A stretch of DNA of 8,730 nucleotides from DASQVO01 sp035640715 (GTDB lineage: Bacteria; Actinomycetota; Actinomycetes; Streptosporangiales; Streptosporangiaceae): assembly GCA_035640715.1 (NCBI GenBank), contig DASQVO010000196.1, forward strand, positions 1 through 8,730, read 5' to 3'. Position 1 is the stretch's first letter. Each line of letters opens with the position of its first letter. The notes beneath the pieces were generated by a model that ran no database searches, was not told the origin of the DNA, and saw only the letters and a program-made list of their open reading frames with translations. The translations under genes and the position numbers were made by a program. This document shows, in pieces, positions 1 through 5,055 of this stretch.

Positions 1-69
1 GATGACGACGTTCGTGTCGGCGGGCATCTCCACCGTGATCAGCTCGAATGAGATAGCCGGAACGGACAA
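1..69 (-). CDS. Adenosine-specific kinase (PF04008-like), N-terminal fragment
   Basis: Only the first 23 codons are in the window; the gene continues beyond the left edge. The translated start reads MSVPAISFELITVEMPADTN and then VVI. The pattern ELITVEMPADTNVVI matches, from memory, the opening of the adenosine-specific kinase family (PF04008), whose members begin like 'ELxxVExPEGxNVIxGQxHFIKTVEDL'. The known family role is phosphorylation of adenosine to AMP in the cytoplasm. The start is a TTG at 69-67: the frame has a stop 24 bases upstream with no ATG or GTG between, and a GGGAGG ribosome binding site (84-79) lies 9 nt before the TTG. The PhyH-like gene ends 79 nt upstream on the same strand, so co-transcription is plausible. 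The short length is the main uncertainty; the rest of the gene would decide it. Confidence 0.6.
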   Translation of the reverse strand, partial: MSVPAISFELITVEMPADTNVVI

Positions 70-140
70 AATCCGCCACCTCCCTGAAGCTCAGCTGCGA
101 TGGCCGCTCCACAGCGGCCCGATAGCGCGCCACTCGGCAT
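39..140 (-). CDS. Possible 33-codon leader ORF overlapping the kinase start
   Basis: An ATG at 140-138 is preceded by AGGAGG (150-145), which includes bases of the PhyH-like gene's TAG stop. The 4-nt spacer is short. The ORF encodes 33 residues beginning MPSGALSGRCGAA and stops with TGA at 41-39. It overlaps the TTG start of the downstream kinase-like gene by 31 nt in another frame. No family is recognised. It could be a translated leader that couples expression of the kinase-like gene to upstream translation, or an accident of a strong purine-rich site. The good Shine-Dalgarno sequence is the only evidence. Confidence 0.25.
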   Translation of the reverse strand: MPSGALSGRCGAAIAAELQGGGGFCPFRLSHSS

Positions 141-148
141 CGCACCTC

Positions 149-904
149 CTACACGTCCAGCACGAACCGTGCGGCGGGGCCCAGCCGGGCGAAGGTTTCC
201 GGCTGCAGGTACTTCTTCTGGTCGAGTTGCTGCCGGTTGCCGCGGCGGGTGAAGTACGAATGCAGCGCGCGGCGCGGTCGGCCGGTATGGTTCCGGGTGC
301 CGCCGTGCCAGAGGTGGCTGTTGAAGATGACCACGGTCCCGGCCGGGGCGATGAGCTTCACCTCATCGGGGTGGGTGGCGGCCGGATCGGCCATTGCGTC
401 GCGCGGCAGCGCGCCGAGGCGGTGGGAGCCGGGCACCACGCGGGTCGCGCCGTTGTCGGCGGTGAAATCGTCCAGCAGCCAGATCGAGTTGCACACCTGG
501 TAGCTGCCGGGCCCGGCTGGCCCGCCCCAGTCGGCGTGCAGGGCCTGGTGGCCCTGGCCCGGCAGCGCGGCGCGGAAGTTCAGCGAGGAAAGCTTGAACT
601 CGCCCAGCACATGCGAGATTCCGGCCAGCACCCGGGGGCCGGTGAAGCAGACATCGAAGACCGGGTCCTTGTTGACCAGGTCGGCGAGGCGGTCGGTCCC
701 GGCCTCCTGATGCACCTCGATGCCCGCTCGCTCGCCCTCCGCGGCGAGCAGCTCGGCCAGCCGCGCCCGCATCGCGTCCAGCTGCGCGGCCGACAGCACG
801 CCCGGGAGCGCCGCGTATCCATCCCGGTCCAGCCGGTCCCTGGTGGCTGCGTCGAGGCTGCCGTCGGTGACGCCGAGCTGCGCTAGCGCGCTAGCCATAT
901 CCAT
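149..904 (-). CDS. Phytanoyl-CoA dioxygenase (PhyH) family protein
   Basis: This is a complete 251-residue protein. The family consists of cytoplasmic, non-haem Fe(II)/2-oxoglutarate-dependent oxygenases that hydroxylate small substrates using O2 and 2-oxoglutarate. Visible hallmarks are the HxD iron ligands in LHADWGG (H123, D125), the family segment NGATRVVPGSHR at 151-162, the distal iron-ligand region SHLWHGGTRNHTG with H200, and a nearby arginine (R211/R212) suitable for the 2-oxoglutarate carboxylate. The N-terminal 'RDGYAALPGVLS' (27-38) is also typical. The start is ATG 904-902 with GGAGG (915-911) 6 nt upstream; a second ATG two codons later is less well spaced. Neighbours are an HAD hydrolase upstream and a probable adenosine kinase downstream, all on the minus strand. 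The substrate cannot be predicted; members act on fatty acyl-CoAs, ectoine, mitomycin-type and other natural products. Confidence 0.9.
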   Translation of the reverse strand: MDMASALAQLGVTDGSLDAATRDRLDRDGYAALPGVLSAAQLDAMRARLAELLAAEGERAGIEVHQEAGTDRLADLVNKDPVFDVCFTGPRVLAGISHVLGEFKLSSLNFRAALPGQGHQALHADWGGPAGPGSYQVCNSIWLLDDFTADNGATRVVPGSHRLGALPRDAMADPAATHPDEVKLIAPAGTVVIFNSHLWHGGTRNHTGRPRRALHSYFTRRGNRQQLDQKKYLQPETFARLGPAARFVLDV

Positions 905-1025
905 GTGCCGCCTCCGCCATCCATCTGCCCCTCTGCCGCCGTGGCCTGCTCTCCCTCTCTTCCCGGCCGAAAAGCTGGTCCGCCGCCCAGCCTAGGCCGG
1001 GCGGCGGCGCCAGGCTGCCGTCCAT
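891..1025 (-). CDS. Possible 44-residue leader ORF coupled to the PhyH-like gene
   Basis: An ATG at 1025-1023 has a strong AGGAGG (1038-1033) at an ideal 7-nt spacing. The ORF encodes MDGSLAPPPGLGWAADQLFG followed by an Arg/Glu-rich tail and stops at TAG 893-891, overlapping the start of the PhyH-like gene by 14 nt. No family is recognised. The strong binding site and the overlap suggest translational coupling. Against it, the third codon positions in the second half are not strongly G/C (many AGG, AGA and CGG codons), and the coding value is unproven. A 9-bp hairpin lies inside it. Confidence 0.35.
   Translation of the reverse strand: MDGSLAPPPGLGWAADQLFGREERESRPRRQRGRWMAEAAHGYG
980..1007 (-). 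terminator. GC-rich hairpin between the HAD and PhyH-like genes
   Basis: CCGCCGCCC (980-988 on the minus strand 1007-999) pairs perfectly with GGGCGGCGG across a 10-nt loop that contains the palindrome CCTAGG. On the minus strand it is followed a few bases later by a short GCTTTTC run. It could be a terminator or attenuator for the HAD gene, whose stop is about 90 nt upstream. If the 44-residue ORF is translated, it would instead be an internal mRNA structure. Confidence 0.4.
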
Positions 1026-1096
1026 GCCGGTCCCTCCTGCCGGCTTGAGGGCCGCGCGGGTCGAGAGCCTGCCTCCCGCGACTGATATCGGCACGG

Positions 1097-1792
1097 TCAG
1101 GGCAGGGCAGCGAGGGCGATCAGGTCATCGGCGACGATGTCGGTGCCTGGGGGAGGGGGCGGTGCGGTCGTGCCCGGGCCCCACTCCAGCGGGCGCGGTA
1201 TGTAGGCGGTGCGCAGGCCCGCCCGCGCCGCGCCGTCGAGATCAGCGGGGTGGCAGGCCACCATCAGCACCCTGTCCGGCGGGACGTCGAAGTATCCCGG
1301 CACGAGCTGGTACACGCGCGGATCGGGCTTGTACGTCCCGGCCAGCTCAGCGGACAGGATGCAGTCGAAGGGAAGGCCCGCCGCCCGGGCGAGCCTGGTC
1401 AGCAAGCCCACCCCGCCGTTGGACAGCGGAGTGAGGATGTGCCGTTCCCGCAGCGCCACCAGGCCGGGAACGGTGTCCGGCCAGGGCGTCAGCCGGTGCC
1501 AGGCGCGGACCAGCTCGTCGCGGTCCGCTTCTCCCAGTGCCTGCAGGCCGCGGGTTCCGGCGACCTCGTCGAGCATCACGCGGTGCAGCGCGTCCAGCGG
1601 CTGGAACGGCAGCTCACCGCCCACTACCCGGTCGAGCGTGGGCCGGTACCGCGACCGCCACGCATCCGCGATCGCCGGCCAGTCGGCGTCGATCCCGGCC
1701 CTGCCGCCGACGCGCGCCAGCTCGGCCGTGATGCTCGACCGCCAGTCGACCAGCGTCCCGAACACGTCGAACGCGATAATCTCAGCATCCAC
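1097..1792 (-). CDS. HAD-superfamily hydrolase, haloacid dehalogenase type II-like
   Basis: This 231-residue protein has HAD motifs in order. Motif I is FDVFGTLVD with nucleophile D9 and T13; motif II is PLSNGG with S124 and N125; the lysine is in YKPDPRVY (K155, with Y161); motif III is VACHPADLDGAARAGL with D184. The layout and length fit the L-2-haloacid dehalogenase (type II) group, which displaces halide from 2-haloacids through an aspartyl ester. Many actinobacterial members have unknown substrates, and the S-x-N of the characterised dehalogenases is replaced here by C-H-P, so true dehalogenase activity is uncertain. A proline/glycine-rich stretch (about 206-217) near the C-terminus looks like a local insertion. 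The start is GTG 1792-1790. No good Shine-Dalgarno is seen; a TAGCCT box 9 nt upstream could be a -10 for a leaderless transcript. Confidence 0.85.
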   Translation of the reverse strand: MDAEIIAFDVFGTLVDWRSSITAELARVGGRAGIDADWPAIADAWRSRYRPTLDRVVGGELPFQPLDALHRVMLDEVAGTRGLQALGEADRDELVRAWHRLTPWPDTVPGLVALRERHILTPLSNGGVGLLTRLARAAGLPFDCILSAELAGTYKPDPRVYQLVPGYFDVPPDRVLMVACHPADLDGAARAGLRTAYIPRPLEWGPGTTAPPPPPGTDIVADDLIALAALP

Positions 1793-1887
1793 GGCCGGTA
1801 AGGCTACCTGGCATCGCCGTGGCGGCGGCGCAGCCCGGTGCCTCCACGGCCAGGCTTATGGCGCTGGCGGCCTGCCCCGGCCGAGCT

Positions 1888-2370
1888 TCATGTGCCCGCC
1901 GGCCCGCCGGAGCGGTGCGGGGCGGCACTTACGCCGGTGCCCGCCATGCCCGGCCGGGCAGTGGGCTTCTGGAGTTCCGGGAAATTGGCATCCACCCCAG
2001 TGATGCGCATGATCTTCAGCAGCGACGGACGGGGCGCGACCAGCCTGAGCTCGCGGCCCGCAGCCCGCGCGTGGGCGGCGATTCGCATCAGTGCGCGCAG
2101 GCCGCGCGCATCACAAAAGGACAGCCCGGCCAGATCAAGGCTGATGTACCTGCCGCGCCCGTCGATGATCTGGCGGACGTAGTCATAAGCCTGATCCGCC
2201 GTGGCCGCATCCAGCTCGCCGTGGACGGTGACGACCGCGCGCCCGTCCGGGTAGATCCGGTGCGATAGTCCCAGCGGCATGATCTCCAGGTACTCTGCCG
2301 CATTCATGGCAGCATCGCTGGCGAAGCCAGGCCCCCGTGGCCCGGTACCCGGTCCTTCTGCACGAATCAC
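1888..2370 (-). CDS. STAS-domain protein, anti-sigma-factor antagonist-like
   Basis: This 160-residue cytoplasmic protein has one STAS domain at about residues 34-130: GRAVVTVHGELDAATA, then YISLDLAGLSFCDARGLRAL, then LRLVAPRPSLLKIMRITGVD. STAS proteins of the SpoIIAA/RsbV type bind anti-sigma kinases and free a sigma factor. In that family a Ser or Thr follows the conserved Asp ('DSSGL') and is phosphorylated by the kinase. Here the segment is CDARGL (D87-A88-R89), so the acceptor is missing. The start chosen is GTG 2370-2368 because AAGGGAGGGG (2386-2377) lies just upstream; the ATG at 2307 has no comparable site. About 33 residues precede the domain and about 30 low-complexity residues follow it. 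No anti-sigma kinase or sigma factor gene is in the window, so its partner is unknown. Confidence 0.88.
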   Translation of the reverse strand: MIRAEGPGTGPRGPGFASDAAMNAAEYLEIMPLGLSHRIYPDGRAVVTVHGELDAATADQAYDYVRQIIDGRGRYISLDLAGLSFCDARGLRALMRIAAHARAAGRELRLVAPRPSLLKIMRITGVDANFPELQKPTARPGMAGTGVSAAPHRSGGPAGT

Positions 2371-2465
2371 CGTAGTCCCCTCCCTTGTGTGGCTGAACGC
2401 CACGTCACGCCCTCCCCTCGGCCCACTGGCAGGATCAGTGGCCGATGCCCCCAGGCGCTGGGGCG

Positions 2466-2494
2466 ATGGTTTCAATTTACGTAGTGAGTGTCAA
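2466..2494 (-). promoter_or_regulatory. Candidate promoter for the STAS gene
   Basis: On the minus strand a perfect TTGACA (2494-2489) is followed after 17 nt by AACCAT (2471-2466), which keeps the second A, fifth A and final T of a -10 box. The predicted start near 2459 would give a leader of about 90 nt. The -10 is weak. Confidence 0.3.
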
Positions 2495-2516
2495 ACCGGC
2501 ATCATCAGTCAAGCCG
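2490..2516. repeat. Direct repeat GTCAARCCG x2, possible regulator site
   Basis: GTCAAACCG (2490-2498) and GTCAAGCCG (2508-2516) repeat with an 18-bp period and one difference. They overlap and lie just upstream of the putative -35 box of the STAS gene, as sites of dimeric response regulators often do. The assignment is inference from position and spacing. Confidence 0.25.
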
Positions 2517-2639
2517 ATCAAAGTTATAGCGAACATGTGACTTTCCTGAATGATTCATCCATGATGGCGTTCTTGTCTATGCCTGGCCCTCAAACTCTTC
2601 GCCGTGTGCCGGTAGATTCCCGGCGGATTTCACCGTAAT

Positions 2640-2662
2640 GTACGATAGATAGCGAATCGTAC
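2640..2662. promoter_or_regulatory. Inverted repeat GTACGAT-N9-ATCGTAC
   Basis: This is a perfect 7-bp dyad with a 9-bp spacer in the most AT-rich part of the window, about 60 bp upstream of the riboswitch-like element and about 270 bp upstream of the STAS start. Its size suits an operator for a dimeric repressor. No cognate regulator can be named. Confidence 0.35.
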
Positions 2663-2698
2663 CTTCTGTCACAATTGGCTCCTTCTTGCCCGCGAGAC

Positions 2699-2814
2699 GG
2701 CAACTGCATCACAGCTGCGGTTGCCAGCGCGGATGCCCGCGTAACCCGGTTCGGCGAAGACCCGCGATGCAATTCGGCCGCGCCACTGTAGCAGCCGGAC
2801 TGTCAGGCAGCAGC
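2699..2814 (+). ncRNA. Cobalamin-riboswitch-like element, orphan
   Basis: Several elements of the cobalamin riboswitch core occur in the right order on the plus strand: GGTTGCC (2719-2725); a P3-like hairpin CGCGG-ATGC-CCGCG (2728-2741); GGCGAA (2753-2758); CCG-CGATGCAATT-CGG (2762-2777), comparable to the consensus 'GGTGxxAATCC' stem; CGCGCCACTGTA (2779-2790), the best-conserved box; and GTCAGG (2802-2807) from the 'AGTCAGGAxACC' B12 box. GCGGTTGCC (2717-2725) can close the domain by pairing with GGCAGCAGC (2806-2814) with one mismatch and one wobble. The final ACC of the B12 box is absent and the peripheral domain is very short, so it is divergent or decayed. No plus-strand gene follows; the next gene is convergent. 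The positions of the matches are seen directly; the family identity is judged from memory of the consensus. Confidence 0.5.
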
Positions 2815-2874
2815 AAGGCTCGCCGGCCGGAGATCGCGACGCCATAGAGCTCGCCTGAGGCGCGGCGGGACGGC

Positions 2875-3876
2875 TCATGGCCTGGCGGCGAGCACGATCC
2901 ACACCGGGCCGCGGGCGAACGTCATCGGCTGGCCCGATGCCGTCGTGAATCTGGTTCCGCTGTCAGCGCTCGGGCGTGACCAGCGGACGTCACAGGCCCG
3001 GCCATCGCGGAGGACGACGCCAGTCCCGGAGCCGGTGCTCACTGCATACGGCGGCCGCTGGCCATATTCGAGGAATCGCGAGGTGCGCACCGTCGTGTAC
3101 TGGATGACGACCGTGGCCGCACCGAGCTGGCCGTCATCCGTGGTGCCCGCCGGCTTGCCGTCCATCCATACCAGCCAGCGGCCGGCCTTCGCCGACCAGC
3201 GGAAGGTGAACGACGCAGCCGGGTAGCCCACCGAACGGGATGAGGTGGCCCGTCCACCCGCAGGCGCTCGCCCGAACCGGAAGCCGATGTCGTGCGCCTT
3301 GCTGGCGCCATGTGCCTCGGCGACCAGCTGGGCCGGGCGGGCATACAGGTTATACGGCGCGACCCGGGCCGCCGACCGGTAATAGCCGCCCGCCAGGCCG
3401 GCGTACAGGTCCACGATCCGCGCCCGGTGGATGAACGGCAGCAGGTGCGGCGCGGCGCCCGAATAGGCGAACGCGGGCCGCCCGAACTGGCGGAGCAGTT
3501 CGAGGTCATCCTCCCTGGCACTGCGCACAGGACCGATGACCGGCGGGAGATGCGAGGAGAAAACGGCCAGGAACCGGCTGAGACCTCCCTCCACCGGCAG
3601 GACGTAGACGATATCCGCGCCGGTGAGCCCGGTCTGCGGCCGGGCCAGCACGATGTTGTCGATCTTGACCGCGAGGACCGGGCCGAGCGCGTGCACCGGC
3701 TCGCCGGTGAACGGTGATATCAGCGGCGCCGCCGAGGGAGCCCGGGGCCCGGCCGGTGGCCGGACCCTGGCCGGCGGCCGGCCACCGGAGAACAGGAAGA
3801 TGCCTGCTATCGCCAGCGCGGCCGCGGTGAGAACCGCCGATGCGGTCATGATGATCTTGCGGCGACGCCCGTCCAT
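2875..3876 (-). CDS. DUF3048 (YerB-like) membrane-anchored extracytoplasmic protein
   Basis: This 333-residue protein has a short basic N-terminus (MDGRRRK), one hydrophobic helix (about 9-30), a Pro/Ala-rich linker (33-52) and the two-part DUF3048 region. The N-terminal part includes VKIDNIVLARPQTGLTGADI (70-89), VEGGLSRFLAVFSS, IGPVRSARE (114-122) and FAYSGA; the C-terminal part (about 215-330) includes WSAKAGRWLVWMDG and DGRACDVRW. B. subtilis YerB is the best-known relative and is a lipoprotein. No lipobox Cys is present here, so this copy is probably anchored by its helix, with the domain outside. The molecular function is unknown. The start is ATG 3876-3874 with GGGAGG (3889-3884) 7 nt upstream; an in-frame GTG at 3891 has that binding site downstream of it and was rejected. 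It has its own promoter and appears monocistronic. Confidence 0.9.
   Translation of the reverse strand: MDGRRRKIIMTASAVLTAAALAIAGIFLFSGGRPPARVRPPAGPRAPSAAPLISPFTGEPVHALGPVLAVKIDNIVLARPQTGLTGADIVYVLPVEGGLSRFLAVFSSHLPPVIGPVRSAREDDLELLRQFGRPAFAYSGAAPHLLPFIHRARIVDLYAGLAGGYYRSAARVAPYNLYARPAQLVAEAHGASKAHDIGFRFGRAPAGGRATSSRSVGYPAASFTFRWSAKAGRWLVWMDGKPAGTTDDGQLGAATVVIQYTTVRTSRFLEYGQRPPYAVSTGSGTGVVLRDGRACDVRWSRPSADSGTRFTTASGQPMTFARGPVWIVLAARP
3753..3788. repeat. 11-bp inverted repeat within the DUF3048 linker
   Basis: CCGGTGGCCGG (3753-3763) and CCGGCCACCGG (3778-3788) are perfect inverted copies with a 14-nt loop, inside codons for the Pro/Arg-rich linker after the membrane helix. The mRNA could fold into a stable hairpin. 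It may only reflect the GC-rich composition of low-complexity linker codons. Confidence 0.4.
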
Positions 3877-3937
3877 GACGCCACCTCCCACCGGGCAGCC
3901 AGGCCCTGGCCCGCATCCGCACGCCTGCCCGGACCCG

Positions 3938-3947
3938 ATCAGCTGAT
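3938..3947. promoter_or_regulatory. Palindrome ATCAGCTGAT at the DUF3048 start point
   Basis: This perfect 10-bp palindrome lies 7 bp beyond the predicted -10 box, at the likely transcription start of the DUF3048 gene, where a bound repressor would block initiation. It is short, so chance is possible. Confidence 0.25.
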
Positions 3948-3953
3948 GAGGAC

Positions 3954-3982
3954 TTTATACCCATTATTTAGCCAGCTGCCAG
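3954..3982 (-). promoter_or_regulatory. Sigma-70-type promoter for the DUF3048 gene
   Basis: On the minus strand CTGGCA (3982-3977; four of six match TTGACA) is separated by 17 nt from TATAAA (3959-3954; five of six match TATAAT). The predicted start is near 3947, giving a leader of about 70 nt before the ATG. The local A+T-rich patch in an otherwise very GC-rich window supports it. Confidence 0.55.
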
Positions 3983-4000
3983 GCACCGGATTGCCTGCGT

Positions 4001-4053
4001 GCTGACGCCGCATGCCTGATCATCCGGCACGGTCGAAGATGCCGCGCGTCAGC
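4001..4053 (-). terminator. Hairpin at the end of the lipid kinase gene
   Basis: GCTGACGC (4001-4008) pairs with GCGTCAGC (4046-4053). The stem can continue after a small internal loop with GCAT/ATGC, and an inner TGCC/GGCA pair lies in the loop. It overlaps the last codons of the minus-strand lipid kinase gene and has no T-tract, so it is only a candidate terminator. Confidence 0.35.
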
Positions 4054-4999
4054 TTTCTCCGGGAGCCCGGAGGACGAGCGCGCCCCGGCGCAGCGTGACG
4101 GTCAGCGACCGGCCCGGGGTGATGATCTCGCCGTCGGCCTGGCGCGGCAGTTCCGCGTCGGCGCTGATTTCCACCCGGCGGGCCTGGAAGCGCTCGAGCT
4201 GGCGGTCGTCATGCCGGCTGTGGATCAGCACGCGATATCCCACCCGCGCCCAGCCAGGCAGGCTGGCCGGCGCGAGAATCCCGACGTCAAGCAGGCCGTC
4301 GTCGGGCCTGGCATCCGGCAGCAGCACGAATCCGCCCGGCAGCAGCCCGGCGTTGCCGACGACGACCGACCGGGCGCGCCGCTCCAGCGGCTCGCCGCCG
4401 TCGAGGCGCACCGTGAACTGGTTCGGTCGGCCGTGAAGGTGGGCGACGCCGGCCCCCGCGTAGGCGAGCCACCCGAGCCGCGACTTCAGCAGCCGCCGGG
4501 TCGCGTCGACGACCGCAGCGTCCAGGCCGATGCCGGTCATCGCGGCGAAGCCCGTCCCCTCGGCCACACCGAGGTCGATCACGCGTTCGTGCCCGCCGAA
4601 GCCGACGGCGAGGGCGGCATCGAGCTCGTGCGGGATGCCCAGCGCATGCGCGGCAAGGTTGGCGGTACCCCGCGGCACGATCGCCAGCCGGACGCCGCTG
4701 CAGGCCAGGGCGTTCGCGCACGCACGGACCGTGCCATCGCCGCCCACGGCGAAGACGAGCCGTGCTCCGGCGCCTGCCGCGTGCCTGGCCAGCCCGTCGC
4801 CGCGGTCGTCGCGGGTGGTCGGCAGGAACAGCGGTGCCCAGCCCCGTGCTACCGCCGTGGCGCGGCATCGGCGGGCGAATCGTTCCGGGTCGCGCACCAG
4901 AGTCTGGTTGATGATGAACGCGACCGTCGGCGCGGCGTCCGGCCCCGGACCCGGCTGCGGCGCACCGGCGTGCACGGCCACCGCGTCCTCGTTCGGCAT
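4049..4999 (-). CDS. Diacylglycerol kinase / lipid kinase family protein
   Basis: This 316-residue protein has the diacylglycerol kinase catalytic layout: the nucleotide-binding motif VGGDGTV (85-91), PRGTANLAAHALGIP (109-123), GIGLDA (156-161), ARPDDGLLDVG (230-240) and the C-terminal QADGEI (287-292). The family (YegS, DgkB and sphingosine kinase relatives) uses ATP to phosphorylate a lipid hydroxyl at the inner face of the membrane. The exact lipid is not predictable. The usual N-terminal 'NP' is NQ here (N31). The start is ATG 4999-4997 with GGAG 9 nt upstream. The TetR gene ends 56 nt upstream on the same strand with no terminator seen, so the two are probably co-transcribed, which would place this kinase under the exporter's regulator. 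Confidence 0.9.
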   Translation of the reverse strand: MPNEDAVAVHAGAPQPGPGPDAAPTVAFIINQTLVRDPERFARRCRATAVARGWAPLFLPTTRDDRGDGLARHAAGAGARLVFAVGGDGTVRACANALACSGVRLAIVPRGTANLAAHALGIPHELDAALAVGFGGHERVIDLGVAEGTGFAAMTGIGLDAAVVDATRRLLKSRLGWLAYAGAGVAHLHGRPNQFTVRLDGGEPLERRARSVVVGNAGLLPGGFVLLPDARPDDGLLDVGILAPASLPGWARVGYRVLIHSRHDDRQLERFQARRVEISADAELPRQADGEIITPGRSLTVTLRRGALVLRAPGES

Positions 5000-5055
5000 C
5001 CTTGTCTGCTCCGCCTGCCCGGATCCTGCCCGCTGCGCCGCCTGCTCCTGGTTCC

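Larger units (their letters stand above)
2495..2874. other. Non-coding stretch between the STAS and DUF3048 genes
   Basis: No credible gene was found here. Short ORFs in this stretch lack ribosome binding sites, recognisable domains and the usual G/C-rich third positions. About 2466-2690 is clearly richer in A+T than the rest of the window. It holds the direct repeat, the 7-bp dyad and, at its right end, the riboswitch-like element. On the minus strand, 2775-2874 follows the DUF3048 stop and includes only weak hairpins (for example CGCCTGAGGCG at 2851-2861), so no terminator for that gene is called with confidence. Confidence 0.5.

Noticed and set aside
2..886. Plus-strand ORF of 294 codons
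   Set aside because: It is antisense to the PhyH-like gene, has no family resemblance and arises from high GC content.
2371..2475. Upstream start for the STAS gene
   Set aside because: The strong AAGGGAGGGG lies inside this extension and points to GTG 2370.
2590..2902. Small minus-strand ORFs (60 and 77 codons)
   Set aside because: They have no ribosome binding site and no domain, and they overlap the AT-rich region and the riboswitch-like element.
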